From Daucus carota subsp. sativus (Eukaryota > Streptophyta > Magnoliopsida > Apiales > Apiaceae), in NCBI RefSeq assembly GCF_001625215.2, contig NC_030387.2:40819606-40883605 (forward strand): 64,000 bases of DNA, given 5' to 3'. The notes under the pieces were generated by a model, which did not search any database, had not been told where the DNA came from, and worked only from the letters and a program-made list of their open reading frames with translations. Positions 24,801 through 36,800 of this stretch are shown piece by piece (position 1 is the first letter of the stretch; each line of letters starts with the position of its first letter). A program made the position numbers and the translations under genes.

Positions 24801-27800
24801 TCCTATAACAGGCTCTTAAGCATTCGAGTGTAATCAGAATATCAAAAGATCAATGTACCATCAGAAGCAGCATGACTGGAGCTACCATCAACAACCATTG
24901 GATCACCCACGGGTATGTCAGCCCCAACAGCCGCTTTTGATTCTTCCTCCTTGATGAGACTAGCTTTTAAAGCTTCTTCTCTTTTAATTCGATTCTGCTC
25001 TTCTTCGTAAGCAACTAACTCTTCACCAACTAAGGGAACCCTCTTGGACAAGGTAACTTTGACAGCTTTAGGAGGTGGATCTGACTGAAGCATTCGAGCG
25101 AGAGTGCCAAACTACATGCAGTTCATGGAGCATTTTAATATATTTCCAGAAGATGGAGGAAAAGAAGATTAAACATTGAAAAAAATAATAATAATTGCTG
25201 AACATGCTACTAGTAAATTTTGTAAATATATATTGTAAATCTTTACTATAAAGTAGGATATGTTAACAGTTTGTGGACAAGTTCAAACAAAAGATGAAAG
25301 GTAGTTGACTGGTAAATGTCGGTGCCTTGTGACGAACAAGGGTAACTCTAAAAAAGGAAAAGAACACTTAAATCTTATCAAGTTATAAATAACACAGCTT
25401 AAAAGGTCCAGAAAATATGGACAACTCTTAGGGGAAACATTCATGATAACACTTTTAGCAAAAAGGAGAAGCTGTTTTTATCTCGTCAGAGCAGGAAATT
25501 TGACAATATTGTCGAGTATGGTATCCAGAAGTAATTCTCAGATGGTCAAACATATAATTCTATTATGAAATGTGCAGAAGATGCAGGTCAAGTGTGTAAT
25601 AAATGCTAATTAACATCCTAGAAATAACCTGGCCTCGCTCTGTGAAAAGGATAAGATTCTTGGCATCTGCAGCCCACTCAATAAAGATGTCATGTGCAAA
25701 CCCAGCTTCCAAACTGGCCATGGATGACAGAACAACCTAAAAGAGATTAATAGTCACTTTCATCTTGAGAGCATTCAATAGAATTTATCAACCTTTGGAT
25801 TTTAGATAGGCATACCTTTGGACCATCTGGAACATTTTCTAGTTCAGCCTTACTTATTAAAAGTTTTACATGCCTGAAATTTGTAACTATATCCCGTTAA
25901 TACATATCAGGATAATTATGTAGCGAACAAACGGAGGATGAGAATCAAATTTGTTGCACATCAGTAACTAGAAACAAAACCATGTTCATTCTATTTTTTA
26001 TATACAAATGAAGTCAGAGCAACACCCAACAATTGAAGCAATAAAAGAGATGTCATATGACATAATGCTATAAATGCTTGTCTGAAAATCATGCACTTCA
26101 TTTTATGAATATAATAAAGTTCCAATGGCATCTTACTTCAGAAGAAAAGAGTTATCCCGAGAGTTCTCAAAAGATTTTGCTATTGAATCGCTCATCCACT
26201 CAAGAAAACTCTTGACATAATCAATCGTGCTTGAGGAAACATTTGTGAGAAAGTAGATAGGGTAGGCCAAGTGAAGTTGTGCCCAGCACTGTGAATACAA
26301 AAAAGCGGTTTAGAATAATAGCATAAGATACTGATATTAGATCATAACTTTGCAAAATGACCTGTTCCAGTATCAAAATTAACTCTAATATCCGACCAGC
26401 TGTATCCACAGGGAGCAGTACATTTCCATGCCCCTCAAGTGTCTTTCGAATGGCATCTGCAAAAGCATAGTAGACGAATCACAAACAAATCTACAAGGAA
26501 ATCAAAATTCATGAATAAGGCTTTTTTCAAAGTGTCAGACTGCAATCAGGCTTCTGCTATGATAAAATAAAATAAGGAATTTACCAATAAATTCTTGGTC
26601 TCTTTGACGTCTGGGAGGCTGACTATTCAACGCATTATAAGCATCAGTTATGAGAACAGCAGGCCTAACAAATGATTCTAGAACAGTTCCATTTAAGTGC
26701 CTGGTGGATATCACAGCTGTAAGCAAGCGCTTTCCTTTCAGAAACTTAAGAGAAGATGAGTCCATTGACAGGGTACCTTTCTTTGCGATGGTTGAAGTCA
26801 ACAGCATAAATGACATCTTCACCATCTTTGGTTATCTTCCAGATAGTGCCTCCTAACAGACGGCCAGCAACATGAGGAGCAATTACTATTCCTTCTCCTT
26901 TTCCTAGTATCATTCAAAAAAACTCAAAAATTAGATCAAAAATCAGATTAAGGAATAACTCTTAAAATGAAATTGAAAAAATTAGTCCTTATCAACATAC
27001 TTCTCCATATAAGAAAAAAAGACGCAGAGGGAAGAGAAATGTGTTGATAGTATTATTTACACATATAGCATAATAGACCAAGAATAAAGAATTATTATAA
27101 TTCTAAATTGTCAGCAAAAGTAATTTAAGTACTAAGACCATCTGTAGAGTCCAGAATAAGTTTGGTACACCGTCCACCTATTGTTCTGGTAGTCAGCGTG
27201 TTAGTGTTTATGAGGATCTGGTCAGGGGTGATGTATATCGTTGATACTGAAATTTAATAGGATTGATTGCAGGTCAAAGCACCAAAATGGGTGATTGCCT
27301 ATTCGTATTGTATAACCTGCAAATACGGTTCCGGGATGAAAGGGCTGGTAGCAAAAATATAAACAATTAATATACCTAAAATACATAAATATTGTATACA
27401 ATATTACAATTTGTAAATTTCAAATAACTAATGAACTACAAATACAGTTTAATATTTGTACACTTATATAAAATTTCAAATAACTAATGAACTATAAATC
27501 CAGTTTAAAATTTGTGCACTTATATTCCAAGTCACCATTCAATTCTGTCCAACCATTCATAAACAAAACAAGCACACACATATGTATACAATATACATAT
27601 TTCTTGGGCAAGAATCTAAAATCTACAAAATTATACATTTAACATACAAGAGTTAAAGAAACAATATGCTATATGCATTTTAGTATACTTCAGAACAAAT
27701 TTATGAATGTTCTAGGCTTTAAAGTGGCGGCTGATTCTGCACCCCCACCCCTAGTTCCATCCCCGATACCATGTGCAAATCATGTCTACTCCACAAAAAT

Positions 27801-29384
27801 ATGAAAGTTTTACTAAAATTTCCTTTCTTGTCTTCTTAACGAAGGAAAATAGGAAATAACTTAAGTACTCAAAGAAACCTCACAAGGGGCTTCAGCTAAT
27901 GCAGATATAGACATGCGAAATTTGACAATGTCTAATGCAAAAAAAAAAAACAGTTTAAAAAATTGACATCAGCAACTACCAGACATATGATGATTTTGGG
28001 AGTAGGCTAGTCTTGTCACATTTTGAAAAGCAGAATCAACATCATCCAGTGTGAATAAGTCAAACTCCGATACTTGCTGCAGCAGAAGTATAAAACAAAA
28101 ATGTCAACAACTTAACATTAACATGCGTGGAAGATAAAGATATTTAATAAGGCCAAAATTCAAAGGCATGTATTCTAATAGACCAAAGAACTAGACACTC
28201 TGGACCATTCATTGTAATACTAAGCTTTTAAAGGACCAAAAAGTTAAGTAATAGGTACATATACTATTACGTATATGAGTAAATCATGTTCAGTTGTGAT
28301 AACTTAATGGCTTAGTTCAGGTACCAGCATTACCAATTAACATATGACAGTTAGCTTGTACATAAATATCACATACTACACGTTTATACAAACACCAAGT
28401 ACAATCACTTGACTACTATAGCATCATTTCACAAAGTTAAGTTACGAGCAGCACCGGTCATCAAAAGCAGTCATCAATAACCACACTATCATGACTACTG
28501 TACCATCATTTCACTGAACTAAATTACAATCAGAATTAACATGCATGGAAGATAGGCAAGTGTTCTGCTAGACCAAAAGAACCAGATGCTTTAAACAGTT
28601 CATTGTAATACTAGACTTTTATAGGAGTAAGAAGTTGGCTAATAAGTACATATATTACCAAATCTATCAGCAAATCATGTTCAATTCTTACTAAAGTCTT
28701 AGATAATAACTAAATAGCTTATGCCGTGTGCCCGCATTACCAATCAATATCATCATAGGACAGTTAGCTTGTAAGTAGATATCACATACTATACATTTAT
28801 ACAAACACCAGTTGTAAATTTGTAATCACCAAACACTCGACTACAATAGCATCATTTCACAAATTCAAGTTACTAGGCAACTACTGTCGCATCGTTTCAC
28901 CAAACTAAATTACGAACAAAAATCAACAACCAAAAGCAATTGAAATAAGACTATTCACCTTGCGTGAAAAATAATGATCATACAAAGTAAGCAACCCTAA
29001 TCTATGCACAGGCACAGTCGAGAAAACCGGAGCCGAGAGCCCCAGCTGTTTCATAGCATACGGCAAAGCTCCAAGGTGAAGCGTATCATAATGCGACAAC
29101 AACACGGCGTCCACACTCGCCGCAACCCTAAAACACAATCACAATTCCACATTACATGCTAAATTGAAACAAATTGAATTGGTAGCATTTGTTCCGAAAA
29201 TGTAGGAAAACTGTGAGAGAGGGAGTTGAGATTACCGGGAGAGAGGCTCGAGGAGGGAGGGGTCGAAGTGGTCGGTCCAGCCGCAGTCGAGGAGGAAGTT
29301 GAAGCCGTCGATGGTGACGAGGTAGGAGAGGGGGTTCTCGTTGTAGACGCCGCAGAGGGGCGTCACTTGCACTGATGTTCCCAT
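16889..29384 (-). CDS. CPSF100: Cleavage and polyadenylation specificity factor 100 kDa subunit (CPSF100/CPSF2)
   Basis: Eighteen coding exons, complement of 29236-29384, 28959-29127, 27980-28076, 26777-26903, 26585-26700, 26362-26456, 26137-26288, 25816-25873, 25629-25736, 24859-25111, 22116-22300, 20740-20832, 19313-19411, 18288-18419, 18167-18211, 17324-17491, 17100-17177 and 16889-16990. Phases agree and give 741 residues, close to known plant CPSF100. The protein starts [20 protein letters not shown], carries a metallo-beta-lactamase domain and a beta-CASP domain, then an acidic linker ([19 protein letters not shown]) and a conserved C-terminal part ending LYSQFYSL. The metal motif reads H62-Y-D-T-L-H67 where active nucleases have HxHxDH, so two ligands are replaced. 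This is the known inactive state of CPSF100, which partners the active CPSF73 in pre-mRNA 3'-end cleavage in the nucleus. Exon 7 starts C-W where I expect H-W. Large introns hold MITEs and duplications. Confidence 0.96.
21132..21825. mobile_element. hAT-like inverted-repeat element inside a CPSF100 intron
   Basis: The left end TAGGGTTGTTAACGAAACGA is the inverse of the right end TCGTTTCGTTAACAGCCCTA apart from one base. The flanks are ACACACA-type sequence on both sides (CACACACA before 21132, an (AC)n run after 21825), which fits an 8-bp target duplication in a microsatellite. Many internal ATTCG/CGAAT repeats make it self-complementary. About 694 bp, no transposase frame. It lies in intron 11 (between 22116 and 20832). 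Confidence 0.75.
21825..21857. repeat. (AC)n microsatellite
   Basis: About 16 AC dinucleotides directly right of the hAT-like element. A few AC units also lie left of it, so the element split or landed beside an older repeat. Confidence 0.95.
22751..22963. mobile_element. Stowaway-like MITE in a CPSF100 intron
   Basis: The left end TTTCCCTCTGTCCCACTTTT and the inverse of the right end (CTCCGTCCGTCCCACTTTTA) match, and similarity continues inward for roughly 60 bases (ATTGTCC, TTTACTTTTGGCA), so most of the 213-bp element is one long hairpin. TA flanks both sides. Confidence 0.8.
23555..23642. repeat. Purine-rich (GATA-like) tract ending in a 20-G run
   Basis: Repeated GATAGA/GATGGATAGA units lead into GGGAGGGAGGGAGG and then 20 consecutive G (23623-23642). 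It lies in CPSF100 intron 10; the transcript strand carries the C-rich complement. The plus strand has ample G-runs for a G-quadruplex. Confidence 0.9.
27417..27528. repeat. 56-bp imperfect tandem duplication in a CPSF100 intron
   Basis: ATTTCAAATAACTAATGAAC... occurs twice head to tail (about 27417-27472 and 27473-27528) with a few substitutions. Confidence 0.85.
28113..28927. repeat. About 400-bp diverged tandem duplication in CPSF100 intron 2
   Basis: Shared words in the same order occur in 28113-28533 and 28534-28927: TTAACATGC(G/A)TGGAAGATA, TTCATTGTAATACTA, TAAATCATGTTCA/CAAATCATGTTCA, ACAGTTAGCTTGTA, TATCACATACTA, TATACAAACACCA and AGCATCATTTCACAAA. The copies differ by many substitutions and indels, so the event is old. 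Confidence 0.85.
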
Positions 29385-29387
29385 TGG

Positions 29388-29440
29388 CGAGAGAGATAGA
29401 GGGGGAGAGAGAATAGGAGAGAGAGAGAGAGGGTTTTAGT
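29388..29440 (-). promoter_or_regulatory. CT-repeat pyrimidine patch in the CPSF100 5' leader
   Basis: Just upstream of the ATG the transcript strand reads long CTCTCT runs (plus strand GAGAGAGA). Such Y-patches are typical of plant core promoters and 5' leaders of broadly expressed genes. The exact start site is unknown. Confidence 0.45.
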
Positions 29441-29584
29441 TTGTTGGGGGAGATGGTGGTGTAATTGGGTCGGGTTTGTTCGGGTTGATTTTGAAATTGT
29501 GTTCAATTGTTTGTCGCCCCGCCCTATAGCATTTTGCTATGATAATAATAAAATAAAATTGTATGTACAGGGTTTAAGCATGGA

Positions 29585-29832
29585 TGATGGATATTGAAAA
29601 TTGTGTACAACATAGTGGAAAAAAGAAAGAAAACTGGGTGAAAATTGATGCGATGCTGAGACTCGTTTATTTTTAATGTATAAAAGAGATATGATAAAAT
29701 GAAAGTGGCTTGGGGAAAAAATGGGAGAAATGATGGGATTTATTAACTATGTGATAAGTTTTAAATATAAAAAATTAGATGGGATAACTCAAAAAAGAAA
29801 CCGCAAAGAATAGTTGGGATGGAGAAAGTAAA
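29585..29832. mobile_element. Degraded Stowaway-like element
   Basis: The interior is recognisably like 7095-7371: TTTTTAATGTATAAAA, TGATGGGATTTATTAACTA, GATAAGTTTTAAATATAAA and a final GGGATGGAGAAAGTA in place of GGGACGGAGGGAGTA. The left end is too diverged to place. Confidence 0.45.
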
Positions 29833-30245
29833 TAATTATGTATTATACTTATATCAAAAAATTGGTTTTTCAATAATTTTTTTATTGGTGTTCAATATGG
29901 TAATAGAAAATATTGATATTTTAATGTTGATGCCATATTCCAGATATTTATATTGAAGAATAAAGAGAGAAGATATAATAATATAATGAAAAAGTTTTAA
30001 ATAAATATCAACCAATCAATATTTCGTTATTAATGATTAATAATATTGTATAGAATATATTATAAGTTAAAGAGACGCGTAAATCCAAATATCGAGTCTA
30101 ATATATTTTAGTCTTTTTTTAGTTAGAAAATATAAAAAATATAATAGTTTTAGTTAAAAAAGGATGCTTGATTATATAAATAGACCCATAACTTGGCTCA
30201 AGTAACTATTGACCAAACTTATAAGCAAGTCCAATAGGTTATCTA

Positions 30246-30315
30246 TATGATGTCCTAAACTCACATTTAGGTAATGTGTCTATGATGTCCTAAACTCACA
30301 TTTAGGTAATGTGTC
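30246..30315. repeat. 35-bp tandem duplication
   Basis: TATGATGTCCTAAACTCACA... ending AATGTGTC is present twice (30246-30280, 30281-30315), close to the left end of the TIR-bounded block. Confidence 0.95.
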
Positions 30316-30511
30316 AAAAAATACACTCCAACACTATCCCAGCGTTATCTCTCTCATTTATTCTTTCTCTATTATCTCCTTTTCCCCTTTTCTCTCTCAA
30401 ATTTATTATGAAAATAATTTTAGGAGAACAAATATAGGGATTACTATTGGAGTTGACACTAAAATTAAATTATTTAAATCACTAAAACATACTAGCACTC
30501 ATTATTTTATA

Positions 30512-30540
30512 CTAGGTATTTTTGCCCGCGCTTCGCGTGC
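30512..30540 (-). mobile_element. Helitron-like 3' terminus (hairpin plus CTAG)
   Basis: Read on the minus strand: GCACGCGAAGCGCGGGC, a short hairpin with one mismatch, then AAAAATAC and CTAG followed by T. Helitrons end in a hairpin about 10 bases before CTRR and insert between A and T, which fits. The 5' TC end was not identified, so the length of this element is unknown. Confidence 0.55.
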
Positions 30541-31607
30541 TCTAAGTGCATCCATTAAGATTTTGCTTCTTTTTTTCTTTTTAATTGTTTTGTTGTTTTG
30601 TTGTTATATATTTTTATATTATTTTGTTGTTTTGTTGTTATTGTTTTGGAAATTAGTTACACGAAAACCCTATATATATGTTAAGAGAATATTTTTATAA
30701 AATTTATAAATATTTTATTTAATCAATTATAAAATTTCTATTACTTAAATTTATTTTATTTATAAATGATATGGGTCAAATTAAATTACTAAATTACTAT
30801 TTTATTATTAATATGAATAAATATTATATACGTCGTCAAAATATTATTTTATTAAAAATAATAATTATTTTCATGTGAAACATTGAAAAAAGAAATTAAT
30901 TTTTATAAAATTCTATTAAGCATTATTTTATTTATCTACATGTCTATTCAAAGAAAAGCTCGAACATTCTACCACACTTAAAAATCACTTTTTTGGACTG
31001 AATAAAATTACAATATACAATTAATAAAATCAATACAAATATTCTCTTAAATGATGATATCAAATAAATTACAAACTCCTTGACCAAAAAAAAGTAAATC
31101 ACAAACTCAATTTTATTTTAAATGAAATAATATAGCTATCTTTCTCCATGTCTCGGTCTATTTTTCTCTTTTGCTAAGTGGCAGTATCTACTTTATATTT
31201 AGTCATTCAGGTTCTTTTACTGTCATCAGATCAAGCTATTGCTGATGCTGCCACTTAAGATTCTTCGAGATAATAATAAAATTCTGATAGCTTACCGAGA
31301 AAAAAGTCACTGACATTCATATCAATGGTGTAGGTCTGGACCAAGCAGAATCCATTCATCTATATGAATTTCTGTAATTAGAAGATTTTCTGTCTTTGTT
31401 GGTTCCATTAGGCAATCACCTTCATGTAATATTAGTAAAATGCACCATATAATCAGATAACTTTAACACACGTAACAGAATGTCTTCTTGCAAAGCTAAT
31501 CTAGGAATACCAAGGTCAAACTACTAATATCTACTCCAGGCAATCTTGTATAGCTCAACCCCAGAGGAATTACATGACCATCATTATGGTATTACTTCTC
31601 TCTTCTT

Positions 31608-32043
31608 TCATTTTCTCAACAACATTTTTCTAAACTTGTCATTAGAATTCGGCTGCTCGTCTGCAACTTCCCCGACCACATCAGGTTTTGTGTTGATGTT
31701 GCTAGTATAACCAAGTGGCCTGACATTCCTTGGAGCTGCAAAAGTATTTTTGCCCTTCATCTGCACCTCTTTCCCTCTGAACCCTTGATCAGGATGAGGA
31801 CCTTGTGTGACCGAAACTTGATGTGGTCAAAGTAAAGTACTACAGAATACATGTGACATTGTCCAGAACAAACGTTGTCTAAAGGATAATGTTCAAGTTA
31901 AAATTCTATATTGGAATGGTTATTTGCACCATAAAAAAAATGAAATTGATGAGTTGGGAGTATAAGACGATACCTACTTGTGGATCTGCCTGCAGAATGA
32001 AATCCTATACCTACTTGTGGATCTGCCTGCAGAATGAAATCCT
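31608..32043 (-). pseudogene. Captured gene fragment (unidentified protein)
   Basis: On the minus strand an open stretch down to the stop at 31608-31610 encodes SVTQGPHPDQGFRGKEVQ, then a lysine-rich part and a C-terminus ending NSNDKFRKMLLRK. The frame is closed upstream by TGA near 31825-31840, where an acceptor could lie. Upstream, DFILQADPQVG is encoded in a 37-bp unit that is duplicated exactly (31970-32006, 32007-32043). The composition and long open frame look like exons of a host gene carried inside the transposon block. I do not recognise the family. Confidence 0.35.
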
Positions 32044-32584
32044 GTTGACCGAATTACTCAGAATATAGCTACCTGTGCTTAATCAGAACGAACAAAACCA
32101 TAATTTTTATTTAAAGAGATATTGTGTAATAATCAATCGAAACAATAGTAACCAATCATGAGGAGAGGAGAATACCAACCTGTGGACGACAATAAGATTC
32201 AAGAATTAGAAATCTGGAGAAGAGAAGATTATTATCAGTTTCAAATTATATTGAAATCTAGATCTTGTTAAACATGACAAATGATTTGAAATATCGGATA
32301 AAAACTTATTTGTAGTGATTAATATCACATTTTTCTCTGAAACAGAATTAAGAAAAAACAAAAAACAGAACATACAGGTCAGTAGTCTATCCATGCCTGA
32401 AGTCGGATGCCCGACAGTTTAAAGTACTGACCACACCTAGAAAATAAAAACACAATTCTCTGTTCTATGAAATACAACATCCGTAAGTGATTTTTAGAGA
32501 ACAAATATAAGGATTATTATTGGAGTTGACACTAAAATTAAATTATTTAAATCACTAAAACATACTAGGACTCATTATTTTATA

Positions 32585-32888
32585 CTCCCTCCGTCCCTAT
32601 TTATCTGTCCATTTTGGAAGTAAAAATTTGTCCCTATTTATCTGTCCATTTATACTTTCAAAACTAATTTAATGATAGTTTTTCAAATATATCTCCATAA
32701 TTTCAATTTTCAAGACTTGACTTATTTAAAACTTGGTTGAATTCATGTTTTCAAGACATAAAGTAGGGGTATTTCACCATTTTCAAGATATTAATTAGAG
32801 GTATTTAATGAAAAAGTTCATACAATCAATTATTCCTTGGTATGTGTTCTTTTTTCCAAAATGGACAGATAAAAAGGGACGGAGGGAG
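32585..32888. mobile_element. Stowaway-like MITE with about 35-bp inverted repeats
   Basis: The ends are CTCCCTCCGTCCCTATTTAT and, inverted, CTCCCTCCGTCCCTTTTTAT, both continuing CTGTCCATTTTGGAA. TA flanks at 32583-32584 and 32889-32890. About 304 bp. The left end also has a second copy of CCCTATTTATCTGTCCATTT right after the first. Confidence 0.9.
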
Positions 32889-33857
32889 TATTATTTATTA
32901 TTTATATTATTTATAAGTAATACGGTAGGTAACATGTTGGACTTGCTCTTACTTAACAGAGTACAGTATAAATAGCATAGATAGATAGATGAGTATAGAT
33001 TTCAAAAACCTTATATTAAGTGACCTTTTCCAATTTGTATACGAAAGTTGCAGATTGGACCAACCATCAAGTCCATATCTGTGAGCCACCCAAATGATTA
33101 TGCGAGCAAGAAAAGTTAAAGTTAATCTGTGCATCTCAAATGCGAGGCCCCCAGTCTAGAAGGTAAAAACAGAAATGTCTAACATAGACGTCGCAATTAG
33201 TGAAAAAATTATGTAGTCGCAATTCCTTTTACTTTTATTCGATTTTATCAAAAAACTTTGGGATCACAAATTTTTTATCTTCCCCCTCAATTATTAAAAA
33301 TCTAGGACTAACGGTATAAAACAAAAATAAATAATTGTATTTACGTGAAAAAACTAAAAACTAAAACTTGTTTACAAACTCAATTCTAATATAATATAGA
33401 TATTACGCTCATTTATATAGCATAAACAATTTTTTATTCAAACAACAAATTCAATAATTTATGGCGTTAGTCCAATTTATCATTTTTGGGAATATATTTC
33501 CGAATATTCCATCTAGAAAATGATTCCAAATATTATTGGACAAAGTCTGTCAAAAAAATAAAATATTATTGTACAATCCAAAATACCAGAATGAGATTGT
33601 GTAATATTTTTTTTCTTTTGCTTCTTAACGACAATCAGATTATTTGATATTAATAAATAATAATATTCCTAATATACGAGGCTTTTCTCCTTTATTTACA
33701 GCGCCAGCAGCACGGTAAAATATTCAAACCCGTCCTTTTCACCGTTAATCTCACTCACTCGCCAAACGCTTTCAATCCAAATTACCTTGCCCCAACCGCC
33801 AACGGGAAAAGCCGGTGCTTTGATCACCGTTGAATAATTAAATTAAAATTCACTAGC

Positions 33858-36800
33858 ATGCGATCATTTAATGCCCTCACTTTCAACCACTTTCGTTCTT
33901 CACTTCGGCAACGTATTGAATTCCCATTACTTTCTTACCTCCATTTAAATCTCTCTGCTCCGCTCGCAACAAACAAGAACTTCTCCTCATTCTCTCCTTC
34001 TCGAAGCTTCTCTTCCGGTGCTTTCTCATCTCTATAACTAGTAATTTTAAGTACACACGTGTTTGATTGCAGCTTGTGATTTTAAGTATATATGTGTATG
34101 GTTGATTGGAGCTGTGATTTGTGGTTATTTTGTGGTTTGGTTGTTGTGAGCTTAAGGTGTTTGTTGATATGTTAGGCTGTGAGTGCTTGTGGTTGTTATC
34201 TTCATCACATCGTTGTTTTTTGTATCGTAGGATGAATTGAGATGTTACAGTTTTTGCTGAATTGCGATGCTGTGAGTTCTTGTGGTTGTCATATTTATCG
34301 CATCGTTCGCTTTTTTTTTTTTTTATCGGAGGATGAATTTCGGGCCGAGATGTTGCGTTTTTTGCTGAATTGTGTTTGATATACTTGAGATGTGTTAGAC
34401 TGTTAGTTAGGGGGTGTGAAATCTAGAATGTATGAGATTTTAACGGGTTAGAAATAGTTTATGAATTTTGAAAGATTAGTGTGTAGGCAGAATCAAGGAT
34501 TCTCACAGAATTGAGTTGAAATTTTGTTGATTTTAGCAAGTATAACAAACACATAAAATCTACTCTTCCATATCTTTTTAGTTGTCACTTTAACTTTTTA
34601 CACTTGGTTTAAGGTGTATAAAAAAGGTGCTGTTGGATTTTATGAAATGTTCATTGAAAACAACCAAGATTTTATGCCAAAATTCAAAAATAATATAAAA
34701 TCTTGGTTGAATATCCCTGTAGTTCAGAAGACTATCTAATATTCCGAGCAGTCTAGCACCACTAGATGGTCTTTTTCAATGAATACATGTAAATTATTAT
34801 AATCTAAATTATTATTGTATAACTTTATTCATAACTTTTGTATTCATTACTAGTAAGATGAATAAAATATCCATGCTCTATTTCTCACTTAGCGAAAAGA
34901 AACCCTTCCTATTGAATACACTTCCCCTTACTGGTTATTTATATTGGTATGTAAAATTGACGCAATGTCATTTTGATATTATAGTTTATTTTGGTATGTA
35001 ATTGAAGTTGTTATACTTATGCTATGTCGTTCAGTTTTTGGTTGTTTTCTTGTTTATATTGGTATATAATCTAGACAATTAGATGCTCAGTCATTAGAGG
35101 TTATAGTTTATATGCTCAAGTGCTATGTCATTTAGATGTTATAGTTTTTTCTGAATTTTGCATTTTTATATATGCTGATCGATATTGTTATGCTATGTCT
35201 ATAAGTTACCGGTTCTTTATATTGTTATGTAATTGAGTAATTTTGAATTTGAATGGTTTAGATGCTCTAACATTCAGATTTAGATATTATAGTGTTTCTG
35301 GAAGTGCAATCAATATAATTATGTTATGTGACTTAGTTAATTTCTGCATGTAATCTAGTTGTTGAAATTTTAATTCATATTAACATGCAATTTGAATACT
35401 GGTAGAAATTTTGTTTATTGTGGGAGATGTCTTGAGTAGTTTAACATGGGTATATCTCTTGATAGCTTTCTTTTTACAGTTTTCAAGCAAATAAACAGTC
35501 ATCATAAACTGTAGTATGGCATACTTTCTTGTCAAAATATAATTGTTTCACTAATTTTTTCCCCCTGATATTACATTCAGATACAGCTTCAGATCATAGT
35601 AAATTGATGGATGTTTTCAAAGCAGTTAGCAAACAGGGTCATACATCAGGTGACCGTATCGCTATAAGAGCTGATAAGAAAAGCTACACTTACTTCCAGC
35701 TGGTTTCATCTGCTTGCAAGATATCTAAACTATTATTTACTTCTTATGGAAAAACAGTGAGTTTCCTTTCTTCAAATAACAGATATAATTTTTTTTAAAA
35801 ATAATTTGGACCCCACACCTCCCCCACAAGACCACAGGCCCTTGGTGTGTCTCCCTGTTGCCTTCAAATACTTTATATATAAAACAACGATGTATGAATT
35901 TTATGTAGCTATGTAGAAAGCGCAGTACTAGAACTGGAGCTAAGATTGGTTTTATTAGTCTTCAAGCACTAATGAAGCAAGTATACGCTGGTCTTTACCA
36001 GACTGGCAAATGTTTATACTGCAAATGTTTATACTGTTTGTCAAAGCATACTTCATGCAAGATGCTAGTATCTGCATACACAGATATATTGTACGCAAAC
36101 AATGAAGACTACTTTAGGTCGTTTTTGTGGTGTCAAAGGAAACAAAAGTAAGCTCAAAATATTACCGGTTATGAGGATGTCTAGTGTCTACTAGTGATTT
36201 GACACATCGTTTCTCTTGCTCCTTCTTTTATTTGTTTTATAATATGAGACACCCTAAATGAATATAACCTTGCAGGTTGATGGCACTGCAGAGAATCTTG
36301 GTGGAGCTAGAGTAGGAATTGTGGCTAAACCTTCTGCTGAATTTGTTGCTGGAGTACTTGCTACTTGGTTTAGTGGCGGTGTTGCAGTCCCTCTTGCACT
36401 CAGCTACCCAGAAGCTGAGCTCTTACATGTCATGAATGATTCGGTCTGTTCATGAACTTCCTTTCTCTTCTTCACTTTTTTTCATGTACATTTTCTTCGA
36501 AGGACATATGTACATTTTTTTTAAAGGACATATCAGCTAGCTCTGACAAAATCTGACTAACATTAGCAGCTTGTTAATATTGTTCTAAAACCGATTCGTG
36601 CTACATACATAAATTATATTCATGCATTATGATACATCGTTTTTTGGTTTACATGACTTGGTTTGTTTTGAGCTTTTATATTAAGTTTTCTGGAGAAACT
36701 ATATGAAAAGATATACTTTGCAACATGTTATTCATGTATATATAATGAATATAAAACAGTCTACAGATTTTTTTTCCTTCCCTGCCGTAAGACTCAATCT

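Larger units (their letters stand above)
30223..32949. mobile_element. Nested transposon block with AGCAAGTCC ends
   Basis: The left edge AGCAAGTCCAATAGGTTATC is inversely matched by the right edge (complement GAGCAAGTCCAACATGTTAC), with TTA on each side, suggesting a TIR element with a 3-bp target duplication. Inside lie a 35-bp tandem repeat (30246-30315), a Helitron-like end (30512-30540), a gene fragment (31608-32043), a second copy of the segment at 30414-30511 (about 32496-32584) and a Stowaway element (32585-32888). Confidence 0.55.
29441..33857. other. Divergent spacer between CPSF100 and AAE13
   Basis: The two genes are transcribed away from each other, so both promoters lie here. 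Most of the middle is transposon-derived (29585-29832, 30223-32949). The last part before AAE13 (about 33690-33857) is less AT-rich and probably holds its promoter and 5' leader. The stretch 32950-33690 is AT-rich with nothing I can name. Confidence 0.6.

Noticed and set aside
30311..30700. Plus-strand ORF of 129 codons
   Set aside because: It crosses the TIR block and the Helitron-like end and is rich in Phe/Leu from T-runs.
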